NCBI GenBank assembly: GCA_030267565.1
Contig: BRXU01000002.1
Location: 4,649,501 to 4,713,500 of the forward strand
Length of the DNA stretch: 64,000 nucleotides
Source: Pleodorina starrii
Taxonomy: Eukaryota > Chlorophyta > Chlorophyceae > Chlamydomonadales > Volvocaceae
Reading direction: 5' to 3'
Part shown: positions 10,045 through 21,353 of the stretch, in pieces
Numbering within the stretch: the first letter of the stretch is position 1
How the letters are laid out: each line of letters begins with the position of its first letter
The notes under the pieces: model-generated
Told to the model about the DNA's origin: nothing
What the model saw: only the letters and a program-made list of their open reading frames with translations
The model's database searches: none
Translations under genes and position numbers: made by a program

Positions 10045-10898
10045 AATGGGGTTGGAAACAATAATGATTCCGGAGGGGTGGGGCGCGGGAGTGCATAAAT
10101 GTAACCAGTTAGATGTGATATGGAAATTGTGTCCCGTTCTCTCATAAAGTTTTGCGGGATTGTTCAGAAATAGTGAGTTATGAAAAAGGAACATAACAGC
10201 TGCAAAAAGTCCGTTGAATGGTAGGCTAAAAGGACAGTAAAAATACGAATTATCTAAGGATTTAAAACGATATGGGTCGAGACATGCTAGTGGGTGCAAC
10301 AAGATATATTTGTGCACAGTGCATCAGCAAGGCGCGTCACGACCAGGGTACTTCAGGGCCTATCGGAAATTGTCCTGGCCTCCCAGGCCTCCCCCTGTTT
10401 TCCCTCCTGGCGCCTGCCAGGAACTCAGTCCGTTAAGAGCCCAAAATTTGTCCTGGCGTGCCAGGAACCCATGCAAATTAGTCCTGGCAGTGCCAAAAAA
10501 AATTGGGGTGTAAACGGGCATTTTTTGGTATCCTGGGCTTTGGTGATTTGCAACAAGCCCAGGGCCGCGAACGTGGCCTCCTGGGCCTTCTCCTGGGCCA
10601 TCTGGGCGATGGTGAGGTCACCCTCACCCACCGATTAGTCCTGGCGTGCCAGGAGCAGGCGCCCCGCCAGGACTGGCAGGCGCCAGTCCTGGCGCTCCGC
10701 GCCACGCCGAAACTCTCCTGGCACGCCAGGAGCGGGCCGGGACTTCGTCCCGGCAAAAAACCCTACCCCCAACTTTTCTCCTGGGCCAGGACTTGCTGAA
10801 GTTCCCTGGTCACGACGCGTTTCGGCCTTGCCAAAGGGCCTCGTCAGCTGACTTCTGCAAAGTGCTATGCAAGTGCAACTCAAACCAAACTAGTGCCA
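10035..10898 (+). repeat. Dispersed repeat C, copy 2 (split by insertion)
   Basis: Homologous to 8876-9310 from GGTTGGAAACAATAATG to CTAGTGCCA, but interrupted after GTCACGAC at 10343 by a 465-bp element. It resumes at 10809 with the same GTCACGAC followed by GCGTTTCGGCCTTGCC. Confidence 0.85.
10344..10808. mobile_element. Non-autonomous hAT-type transposon (MITE) with 8-bp TSD
   Basis: A 465-bp element bounded by an 8-bp duplication GTCACGAC (10336-10343 and 10809-10816); a single GTCACGAC is present in the uninterrupted paralogous repeat at 9216-9223. Its ends are short inverted repeats, CAGGGTACTTCAG on the left and CAGGGAACTTCAG as the complement of the right end. CAGGG-type ends with 8-bp duplications are characteristic of the hAT superfamily. 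The interior is filled with CCTGGC/GCCAGG motifs in both orientations (for example TCCTGGCGTGCCAGGA), like the subterminal transposase-binding repeats of hAT elements. It has no transposase coding, so it must have been moved in trans. Confidence 0.9.
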
Positions 10899-11397
10899 TG
10901 CGACCCGCTGGTATCGGATTCACGTTGTATCGGAGCGTACTCACATTGCTTGGATGCGTCGCCGGATTGGGGTAGTAACGGCGTACGTTAGGAGCGGTGG
11001 TCCTTGCGTGGACGGTGGTCGAGCGGTCTGCAGCGGTGGTACGATTGGAAGGGATCGTTGCTTTGGTTTTAGTGAAGCTTGGTATGAATCGCGGAGCTGT
11101 GTGGTGATAATCAGATGGGCAGCAGCACTCTTTACGCGTACAAGAGGCGCGAATTGTTTCGTTGTATCGGCCGCAAGCGGGTGCGGGTTGTCTGAGGAGA
11201 GGGGTTTGGGCTGAATTTCTTAAGCTATCATTATCCGATATGGCGGCTGGAACTTACGTTGGGCGCGGTATCTGCCGGAGGTTGGTGATCGGCGCCTGGT
11301 GTTGGTAGTCGCTTGGTTACTATTCTGAGGATGCAAAAAAGGGTGCGGGGATGGGGCAAATTAAGACGGCTTGAGGTTTTGATAGTTTGGGAGCATT
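10899..11397. other. Unassigned DNA
   Basis: No supported gene. The open frame 10954-11214 has no recognisable domain. Confidence 0.4.
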
Positions 11398-12291
11398 ACG
11401 TACAGGTGGGCAGGGGTATTCTGGCGGACTTTCGCGTCGGCGAGCTCACATTCACCCCAAACATCATTGTTTAAAGGTCAATTTCGGCAGGCACATAGGG
11501 TTATATGTCTAGTACGACGTCCAAAGTCGGCGGGTACATGGATGTGCGCCACAGGGCCATCACCGAGCAAACGCTCGTCAGGGGTCAAAAATGGGAAATC
11601 CGGAATTTCCGGCCTATTGTGGCGGATGCCAGAAATGCCATATACAGACCGCTCCTGGCGACTTACGCGACCAGAATCCTTTATTTTCCAACATAAGGAA
11701 CTCTAAATATCGTCTTAGATGTCACCGACACTCTCTATGCTCTTCCAGCACCGAGGCCCAGTCGTCATGATGGCCATGCCCAACACCCGGCGCGAAGGGC
11801 CCCCCAAGGGTTTCGGCAACTGCTGCTTTCTCATGCCTTGGAGCGAAGGACCCTTCGCTTGCAGGTTGATTTAATACACCAATATACATAAGCTGTACAG
11901 CTGTGAGCGATGGGAAAGGTGATTTCACGGGGTTTCTCGCTGGTGTCGTACTTCGGCGATGAATGTGTCGCGTCTCACAGAATTCAGCTCTTAGCGTGGA
12001 TAATCGCGGTAACATCATTAATATTGTTATAAAGATGTCCCATGTATGGCTAACTCGAGCGCCTACGCGTGTGCAAGCACCAAAATGTGCCGGAGTCGAT
12101 CCCGCCAAGATCGTTGGCCCCGGAACCGCCAAATCGCATTTTCACGTGGACCACCGTTGTCAACCAGTCATTTATATCATAAACTTGCAGGGTTTAAGGC
12201 GGCATTGCCTGGTTTGAAGTATGCGTGAAATAAAGCGCCCTCCGCCACATTACCCCCCCCCCCGCCAGAATACCCCTGCCCACCTGTACGT
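11398..12291. mobile_element. TIR transposon remnant, ~27-bp inverted ends
   Basis: The left end from 11402 (ACAGGTGGGCAGGGGTATTC and onward to CTGGCGG) is matched perfectly by the complement of the right end (12262-12287). Outside both ends lies ACGT (11398-11401 and 12288-12291). It can be read as a 4-bp target duplication or, because it is its own reverse complement, as part of the inverted repeat. The 886-bp body contains a perfect GGAAATCCGGAATTTCC-type palindrome near 11610 and no recognisable transposase. Superfamily undetermined. Confidence 0.75.
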
Positions 12292-12386
12292 GACAGATAA
12301 TTATTTCCGTCTAGGTGACAGTGTCGCTCGGAGAGCTCGGAGAGATTTTATGATTGTTTGGTTTAGACATTCTAGCGATTTCGCCA

Positions 12387-13335
12387 TACGGGTAGGTTGC
12401 CCTATTATGGGCCGTCCGAGCGTTGTAACCGTCTCTGAAATCGGTAGACGTACTCGACAAATGCCCAAAAAATTACGGAAGGTTCTTACACATGTACTGG
12501 ACATATCCTAAACCGTTCAGCTGCAAATGGACATGGTAGCACGCTGTCAGGTAAGGAACGCGGTGAGGGGTATGTTTGCCCTTGCGCTCGGCAGTTGTCC
12601 CTATTATGGACGTGAGTGCAGAACAGTACGGAAACACCGCCAAAACGTCGCGCGCAGCCTGTCAAGATCCTATAACTACAATATTGTACCTAACACTCAG
12701 CCTGCAACGCGAACTTGAACATTATATCGTTGGTTATCCTGTCTGTGCCCCGCTTGTCCGGCTTGCCCGACACCCGGCCCCGGTTGCGGTTAGCGGCCCC
12801 GCTCCCACTGCCGACAGCCTCGTTACCCGCGCTGCCGCCCGCGCCCCCGGCGTCGCTGCTGTCCGTTTGTTAGTTTGAATGTCCTCTAGACACTGTTGTA
12901 GCAGTTTCTTCTGCTGCTGCCTGGCGACTGCCAGCGGGACCTTCGCGTTCGCTTTCCCGCGCGACTTCTTGAGCGACCCGCCGGGTCGGGTGTCAGGAAT
13001 TTTATTTGCTTGTCCGGAAGTGCTTCTAGTCTTAACCATCTTACTTATGCTATTGAATACTATAAAAGGGACTCTGTAAAATTGAGAACTGCTCTCTACG
13101 GCCCCGTAGGCGCTCCCGCCCTTTGCATTTGCAACGGCATAAAACTTCCGAGCAGACTGAGATCTCACAAACTGATATTGGACGGCATACATGTGTCGTA
13201 AGAAAATTCTTGTATGTAGGTCGTACAATTGTACGCTTGTCTGATTTTTCCTGTGATTTATGCTTGCATGGTCGCGACAGGAAAAAATGTTCGTCCATAA
13301 TAGGTACGTGTCCATAATAGGGCAACCTACCCGTA
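12387..13335 (-). mobile_element. Deleted Tc1/mariner-like element with residual ORF
   Basis: The ends CGGGTAGGTTGCCCTATTAT (from 12389) and their complement (to 13333) form a perfect inverted repeat of at least 22 bp, flanked on both sides by TA (12387-12388 and 13334-13335). A TA duplication is the hallmark of Tc1/mariner/pogo insertion. The motif CCTATTATGG recurs at 12401 and 12601 and, as its complement, near 13294 and 13312, suggesting repeated transposase-binding sites. The element is ~945 bp, too short for a full transposase, and carries one basic ORF on the minus strand (12734-13039). It lies only ~95 bp from the preceding TIR element. Confidence 0.7.
12734..13039 (-). CDS. Residual basic ORF of the Tc1/mariner-like element
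   Basis: A 101-codon frame opens with an ATG at 13039 (MVKTRSTSGQ...). It is rich in Lys, Arg, Gln and Ala in the first half, including a KVPLAVARQQQKKLLQQ helix-like stretch, and then runs into Ala/Thr/Gly-rich sequence. Its location inside the inverted repeats and its basic N-terminus would fit the start of a transposase DNA-binding region. No helix-turn-helix or DDE/D motif can be recognised, and the frame ends long before a catalytic domain could appear. It could equally be a non-functional leftover. Confidence 0.35.
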   Translation of the reverse strand: MVKTRSTSGQANKIPDTRPGGSLKKSRGKANAKVPLAVARQQQKKLLQQCLEDIQTNKRTAATPGARAAARVTRLSAVGAGPLTATGAGCRASRTSGAQTG

Positions 13336-14130
13336 GGAGGATGGGTTTGTTCTAGGCTATTCGAACCTCAAATTGTCTTTCGGATGTAGAGTCGATACGA
13401 GTCGATCGACTTACGTGCGGTTGGGTCTATTATGCGGAGATAACGTTGCGCGGCGACTTGGTGCGTCAGCAGTAGTCGTTGAGAAGATTTCTGCGAAGGA
13501 TTGCAGTAAGAAGGATGCAGGGCGCGGTTTAAACGGTGGACGCGGTGAGTTTGCGCGTTTGGGCTTCGGGCGCGATGGCCGGTGATGACGTTGGTTGTCA
13601 TGGAGAGCGAAAAGCAGGGGTTCCGATTCGATAACGTACCGATTGGGGCTTGGCTTGTCGATGACTTGCCAGTAGGACGGTGTCGAGGCTTGATTTGAGG
13701 TGGGTGTCGGAAGTGATTTTGCAGCCTTAAAGCGTTAGCGCAGACTGTACGGGTGCCTGGAGGGCCTGGTGGTTCCGGTGCCATGTCGATTTTGCTTTGT
13801 TTGTTTGATCTGGATGGGGCTCCAACCGCGCGAGCCACGTGTGTATGGTTTGGTTGTATGTTGTAGCTATCTGACGCCGCCCGATCTGCCCGATGCATGA
13901 TGACGCAAGTCATCCGGCAATCCCGACAACGCCGCTGTCTGTGTCGGGCCTCGGGCGGTGCTTTTATTACTTGCTCTGTTGTTCGCCGGCAAATCAAACC
14001 GATGTACCCTTTACGTACGTATTTGGGACATTATTTTGGCGCTAATTCATGCATGCATGACAATGACGTAATTCATGGCGACGACGGACGTCGGTGGCTC
14101 ATGATGCCACCGGTACTTGCTTCCGGAGCG
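13336..14130. other. Unassigned DNA
   Basis: No supported gene. A 209-codon minus frame here (13368-13997) lacks any recognisable domain and has the low-information composition of a chance ORF. Confidence 0.4.
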
Positions 14131-15990
14131 GGCGGGAAAGTGACTGTATATCTGACGGAGGATAGCAGATACCGGGCTCATCACCAGCACGTTTTCGCCT
14201 GGACGGCCTGGACGATGAAGCTCGGGTGACGACGACGACAATTGTCAGCGTCCAACAGCTTGAAGCGTGGCCTTACATCGTCCCGCGACAAAATGTAGCT
14301 GGCAAAATAAAAGTAGCACGCGGGCCAGGTTTGCTGCGAAGCCTGATGTATGTGCGTGCGCGCGGCTGCTGCTGATGTTGGCGCGGCAGCTGCTGGTCTC
14401 TGCGGACAATCTCTGGATTGAGGGCTTTTGGTCGGTGGGTTTGTGTCCTTGCTGTGACGCACAAGAGGTGGTTGGGGCCACCTACGAAGTCCGTCAGCGA
14501 GCGGAGCTGGGCTGGGCTGAGCTCAGCCTCATAAGGGTCCTTGGAGGCGAACCGTTAGCTTTGATTCGACTCCGAAGAACCGAAGAACGAAGACGGACAA
14601 GCAGGGAAGGGGAGGGGCGCCGGTCTTGAACGTCCAAAACCTCAAAAACCTCAAACCAACCGTCGCTGCAGCTGCCGAGGAAGTCACCAACGCAACGCAT
14701 CTCAACGCAACAAAGAGCTGAAGGTCGCGTCACGCGCCTTCTCGACCCCGGGGGCCCCAAAACACCACGACTGCCGCCACTGGGAGTTACAATCCGACGC
14801 AAGTAGTGGCAAAAGTACCGAACACATTTAGAGTCCCAGTGACCCGCGGGTCGGAGATATCGTATACGATCCGGAGATACCGTATACGATCAGCGGTGAC
14901 TGAGAGCGCCCGGCAGCGGGTTGGTTGGTTGGTTCCTTCCTCTCCTCCTCCGCTGTCGACTGACTGCCACCCTGCCTGCAGATCCCTCCACCACCACAAC
15001 AACAGGGTGTCTGTCCCCCCATGTGACTGACGTCCTCTCCAGCAGTCCCACCCAAAAGAGAGGACTCTCAGCGCCCCCCCCTGCGTATAGACTCCTGCGT
15101 CCGGTCTATACGTAAATACCCCCCCTCCCCTCCCCTCACGTACGCTCATCCAAGGGCCTTTATTTGCAGCTTGCTCCTCCTTGCCCTTTTGTGTCCCACA
15201 GCACCTTCCTTGCCCTGGGAGAAAGAGGGGCTGAGTGGGCCGAATGAAGCTAGGCGACGGGTGGATGGATGGATGGATGGATGGACCTCCGCCTGTGGGA
15301 CCGACGGACAGAGATCGATTCGACTCCGGCCCGACCCATGGGTCATCACACCGCTCACCCACATCGGGACTACGGGGCACGGGGCACACACTCACCACCG
15401 CCGGTGTGCACCGGCCGGTCTGCTGGTATCCTGCGGGGTGGGTCCTTACTTTCCACTGTGAAGGAGTAAAAGTATTCATTGATTCATTCATTCAACCATT
15501 CGCAACGACAGCACAGCAGCTTCGTTCGCAACAGCTGCCAACGACACAGCCAACCCAACGCATGCCCCCCCCCCCGAGAGGGGATCCATAGCACCATAGG
15601 GCCCTCAAAAGGTACGGATGCGGACATCTCTTTTACCTCTTATATCGTCGTACCTGCCAGGTCTAAATATGGTGGCAGTTCTGCCCCCCCAGCCCCCACA
15701 CCCGCCCGCCCACCCTCCCGCCATCAGCACCCTAACCCCCCCACCCCGGCACGGCAGCAGCAACTGCTACCACCCTCCCTCCCTCCTTCCATCCTTCCGT
15801 CCTCCTCCTCCTCCTCCTCCTCTCAAACCTTTCCTGTACAGCCTGTGTGCAACTTCTTCCGTTTCTTCACCTCAAGTACGGCAGAAACTGCAGACGCAGC
15901 TGCACCTCGCCACCCCGGGACCCCCTCCCCGACAGCCGAGCCCACCCCTCCAACCGCCCACAGCACATCGACACCAACCCATCAACACCG
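14131..15990. repeat. Segmental duplication, copy 2 (E-Syt 3' end and flank)
   Basis: Partner of 241-1945. It includes the last ~120 bp of the E-Syt-like coding region and its downstream DNA. A TGGATGGATGGATGG tetranucleotide run lies near 15262-15285, and ~100 bp near 15590-15690 is absent from copy 1. Confidence 0.85.
14787..14791 (-). terminator. Candidate UGUAA poly(A) signal of the E-Syt-like gene
   Basis: TTACA on the plus strand reads TGTAA on the minus strand, the poly(A) signal used by volvocine algae. It is the nearest one I see 3' of the stop at 15867, implying a ~1.08-kb 3' UTR. The duplicated copy keeps it at 901-905. Confidence 0.35.
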
Positions 15991-18900
15991 CCCTGTTGTT
16001 GTGGCGGTGGGAGTGAGGGTGGGGATGGGGGTGGATGTCCGGCGGGCGCTCCCTCCCCCTGCCCCTCTCCCGACCGCTCCATCAGCAGGCGGCTCAGCGG
16101 CACCACCACCTGGCCAAGGGGCTTGGGCTGCCGGAACCAGCGCCGGTGCCACACCTGTGCACCGGGGGGGGGGGGAAAGGGGCAGGCCGGCAGGCCGGGT
16201 GTTTTTTGGGGGTTGGGGGTGGGGAGTTGATAAAACGACACCGCAGCGGAGGGACGTACCGGTAGGCGACAGAGAAGTGAGAACCCAGAGGTTGGGGTGA
16301 GGGTTGTGGTAGCGGGAACGGTGGGAACGGGGGTCTCAGGCACGCGCGCACGTATCGCCTCCGAAACCAAACCCACCCCACTCGTCCACACACCCCTACC
16401 TGCACCCTCAGCTCGCAGCCCTCCGCCGCCGGCACTATCCCCTCCACCTCCGCATGCAGACCGAAGGAAGGGTCCACGGAGGCGGGAACCGGCGAGCCGC
16501 GCTGAAAGTACGGCGCCACGCCGGCGGCGGCGTCGCCGCCGCCCTGCCCGGGCGTGATGGGCCCGCCGGCCGCCGCCGTCACCACCGGCCGCGTCACCTC
16601 GATTTGCACGTAGGGATCGCAGCGAATGCGACCGTGGCGATCCCGCAGCGCCAGCCCGCCGGCGGCGGCGGTGTCCGGTACGACATGCGCGGCGGCGCCC
16701 AACACGCGCGCGGCGGCGGGATTGCTGTGCAATGAGCCGGCGCCGCCGCCGGCGTCGCCGCCGAACGTCAGTGGAGCGTCGGAGGCCACGATCCGCGACG
16801 CGGCGTCGACGGCGGCGGCGACGTCGGCTCCGCCGCCGCCGCCGCCGTCCTCCTCCTCGTCATCGCTGACGTCAGAGTCGGAGTCGGAGTACGGCGGCTC
16901 CGCCGCCGCCGCCGCCGCCGCCGATGGCGGCCGCTCGCCGGGGCCGTACGCGTAAGGCCCCAGCAGCCAACGCGCCGAAACCACGTCGACCAGCAGCAGA
17001 CCCCGTACCAGCGGCAGCACGCCTGTCGTACGCAGCGACTCCGTCACCGCCGCCGCCAGGCGCTCCGACAGGATGTCCAGTGAGAGGTACGACATGGAGA
17101 CCAGTACGGCACCGCCACGGGCGCGGGCCGCCGGGGGTGGCGGCGGCGGCGGCTGCAGCAGCGGCTCAGCGACGGGGGCGGTGGCGGCGGTGCCGCCGCC
17201 GGCGCCGCCGCCGGCGGCGGCCCCCAGGGGACCGCCAGCTACCGCGGGAACTGAGAGACACGAGAGGGCGAAGATGGGGGGTGGGGTGGGGTGGGGTGGG
17301 GTGGGGTGGGGTGGGGGGAGAGAAGCACGTGGAGGTGTGTCTTCAGGCCACGTCGCGGTGTCACGAGCGATGGTGTATTAGTAGGGATCAGTAAGGAGAC
17401 GCGAAAGGACAGCAGCGAAGGAAAGCAAAAGGGGAGCAAAAGGGGAGGGGCGCCCGGGCCCTGGGGCACATGGCGGTGCAGTGGCGGGCGCTCTGGCGAC
17501 ACACACAGGCGTGAACGCCCTTCCACATCCCCTCCCGGCTTGAAGGCCCCAAGCTCTGGCTCTCATCTCCCGCTCCCAAAGAACGGAAACCCACTCTCTA
17601 GCGCGCACCAAAACCAAAACCAAACCTAAAACCAAACCTAAAACTAAAACCAAAACCAATTCGGGATCCGCCTCCTGGGGCCGCAAAGACAAAGCAGCGC
17701 CGCTCCCACGCACACGCAGTCACGCACCTGCCCACACGGCCTGCTTGGCGACCGCTCCGAAACCGCCCGCCCACTCGCCACCGCCACCGCCGCCGCCTCC
17801 CTTCCCCTCCTCTCCCACGCCCTCCCCCAGTTGCGGCCTGCCCGCCACCTTGCCCCGGTGCACCTCCCCCGCGGCGGGGCCCTGCAGCAGCTCCCGCAGC
17901 GCACCACCGCCACCACCACCACCACCGCCGCCGTCCGAGGGCTGGAGGGGTGGGCGGCATCGGCCAAGTCGGAAGGGCGGGAGGGCAGGAGGGCCGGACA
18001 AAGGGCGAAACGACAGACCGCGGGGGCGGGGAGGCAGGGCGGGCGGGTGTTGGTTGTGTGTGTTTTGGAAAGGTGGCACGGGTGTCGAAATGATGGGAGG
18101 GGGAGGAGACGCTCTAAGCTCTCACGTATCCAACCACTCGCTCACTCGCTCACTCACTCGGCTCAGTGGGTCGTCGGGTGCGGCCGTCTCGTGCGGCGGC
18201 TGCAGCGGCAGCCAGGCGGTGACGGAGGCCCCGGGCTCTGAAACCAGGGGGGCCAGCGGCACCGCCGCACGGCCCAGCGGCCGCCGGGACGACCAGGCCT
18301 GCCGTACACCGCGGATGAGGTTGGGCTGCAGCAGCTCCTTCGGTTCGGAGGGGGGCGGGAGGGCAGGGGAGGAGAGGGGAGGGGGCGGGTTTAAATATCG
18401 TCTGGAGTTGGGAGTTCGGAGTTGGGAGTTGGGTCAAGGGGCGTGGTGGAGGAGGGAGCGCAGTCCGCCGCGGCTGCCAATAACGCCCAGTACACACACA
18501 CACACACATACACACACACGCCAACCGCCAGCAGCCCCGACCCCGCCCCCTCCCCCCCCCGGCTCGTCCTCTCGACTGGCCAACGGTACTTTGCTGCGCC
18601 TCGCACAAGTCATCATCCCAAACCCTAAAACCCTAAAACCCTAAACCATAAAACCATAAAACCATAAAACCCTCAACCCTCGCTTGCTCGCTCTCTCTGC
18701 CACTCACCCCCAGCTTGAATCCCTCCACCTCGCTCAGCTGCACCCGCATCACATCACTGCGCGGCTCCTGAACTGGCAAATAAAACAGTGGCCAGGAGGA
18801 GGCGGAGGAAGCTGAGGGCGTAACGCCGCCGCCGCCATCGCCGCCGCCGCCGTCGCCTCCGCTGACGTCGCCAGCGGCGGCGCCGCCGCCTCCGACGTCA

Positions 18901-21322
18901 GCCGCCGCTCCCCAGCTGCAGACCGCGCACCCGGCGGCGGAGGCTTGGATGGCGGCGGCGACGGCGGCGGCGGTGGCCGGGAGGGCGGGGGTGCCGTAGT
19001 GGCAGGTGGCGGGCGGGGAGGTGAGCCGCCGGTCGGGCCGCGTGAAGAAGCTTACCTGCGGGGGGTTGGGGGTCGGGTTTGGGGGGGTTGGGGGGAAAGT
19101 GGGGGGTTTGGGGGGGGGGGGGTGGGGGGAAAGTGGGGGATGGAGGCCGTTCGGAGGAGGTTGGGGCAGGTTGGGGCAGGTTGGGTGGCCCACCTGTGTC
19201 GCGGCAGGCAGGCGAGGGGAGGAGGACTTGGGTTGGGTTTCGGAGCAAGGAACGGAAGCATGCAAAGCAATCGGGTCGCCGTAAGTGGAGGCGAACCGAA
19301 GGGGCAGCGTCCGTGGGCTGGCGCCACGGTGCCGCCCTCCACTACCGGGAGCCGTACCGGGTACGGCACATCTAAATCCTCCTCCTCCCTCCGCCTCCTC
19401 CCTCCTCTCCATCACCCCCACGCTGTTCATCCCCGCCCAAGTCCTCCAGTAACCCCCCTACCACCGCACCTCCCCCCAGCAGCAAAGGCAACCCCCCGCC
19501 CCGCCCTGCCACCCCCCGTCGTTCCCGCCACCCCCCGCGCCCCACCCTCGCCCGCTGCCCCACCTCCACTTGAGCGCCCTCCTTGAGCGCTTCCACCCCC
19601 TCCACCCCCTCCACCTCCGCCCCCTCCACCTCCGCCCCCTCCGGCCCCTGCAGCTGTGGCGGCCCCCGTGCCTCCACCAGCCGCACCGCCATAAGGCCCT
19701 GGGTCTGAAGCTTCAGGGCGGTGAGGGGGCCGGTGAGGGACTCGGAAAGCAGCGGAACCACCACTCGCTCGGGCCATACCTGCGGGCGGGGGGGGAGGGG
19801 AGGGGGAGGAGTGGGGAGGAGAGGGATGGAAGGGCAGAGCGAGGCGGAGGGAGGCGGGGGGAAGGCGAGGAGGGGTGGCAAGCAGGGGGTCGAGGGCTTC
19901 TGGGTTGGGTTAGGTCGGGTTGGGTCGGAGGAAGGGGCTGATTGGCAGCGGATCGGGCCGAGGGGCATATATTTAGGGCATTCCTCCCTTACACCTCCCC
20001 CCACCCCCACCCCCACCAGTGCCTCTGCAAGTACATCCTGAACCAGCGGCTGAAGGAAGGCCGCCACCGGACCCGCCACACCGCCACCGGTGCCCAGGCT
20101 CGGACCCAGGTCGAAAGAGAAGGCCAACTGGGGGGGGGGGAGAGGGAGGGAGGGAGGGAGGGAGGGAGGGAGGGGGGGAGGGAGGGAGGGAGGGGGGGAG
20201 GGAGGGAGGGGAATTTGAAGAGGGAGGGGGAGGGAGGGACGGTGGCATGTGGGTGGATGGATGGGTTAGGCAGGGGGCGAACAGGCGATGCTGCGGGTAG
20301 GGGGGCAGTGGCAGTGGCGGGGGCCTGCGAGGCACTGCGGGGGAGAGGAGACTACCGCGGAGGCGATAGGATAACGGAATTTTCAGATCCATGAATCCAG
20401 GGATTCATGGATCCATGGCGCGAGAAAGTAGTGGATCCATGGATCCATGGATCCATGATGGATGGGCACTCCCCGGACGGAGATACGGCACATTCCACAC
20501 ACATATGTCCCATTCCACCAGAGGGCGTCCACCCACCCGCGAAAGAGGCCATCTTCCCTCCTCCCCCCCCCCCACAGATGACTCGTCCCGCATTCGTTTT
20601 CTGCTGCCTAATACCTTAGAGGGGATATCGCTACCCGCCGCGGCCATTCTCCTAAGCCTCAGGCCCCCCCCGGCGCGCACACACACAACCACACACACCT
20701 GGGGCGCTCGAGGCATGGAGATCTGGATGGCGCCGAAACCAGGAGGGTACGGCACCAGTGGCGTCAGCACCAGCCGTACCGTGCCCGCCGCCGCCAGCTC
20801 GCGCAGACGGGGCGTCAATCGCACCGTGTTGCCGCTGCGGTCCCGAGTTGGGAGGGAGACAGAGAGGGGGAGTGTGGCATTGAGGGAGAGGGAGAATGCG
20901 GCATTGTGGGAGAAAGGAAAAGAGAGAGAATGCGGGGTCACGGAGACGCGCGAGGGGGTGACACGTCTCACACAGAGAGTTTGCCGCACCCTACGACCCG
21001 GGGCGGGCCGAGGCGAGCCGAGGCGGCCGAGGCACCACTCAGTCCGGGGTGGCGACTGTCGCCTTCTGGATATCCGAACTCGGGCTCCGGTGATTCTGCT
21101 CCGGCACCCCCCACGCCCTCCACACAAACCCCACACCCGTCCAACGCCCCTCCCCCCACGTACCCCGGCGTCAGGTAGGCCTCCACGAATAGGCCAATGG
21201 TGGGGTCACCGCGCCACTCGAAATCCACCTCCACCTCAATTCCCTCCAACCCGCCGCCGCCGCCGTTGACGGCGGAGGCAGCGGCGGAGCCGCTCGGCGT
21301 CTTCGCCTTGCCGCCGCCGCCA

Positions 21323-21353
<31 letters not shown>

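Noticed and set aside
13368..13997. 209-codon minus frame
   Set aside because: Composition typical of a chance frame in GC-rich DNA and no domain; it sits among transposon remnants.
18621..18675. A true chromosome end
   Set aside because: The octamers are few, degenerate and lie inside an intron with coding exons on both sides.
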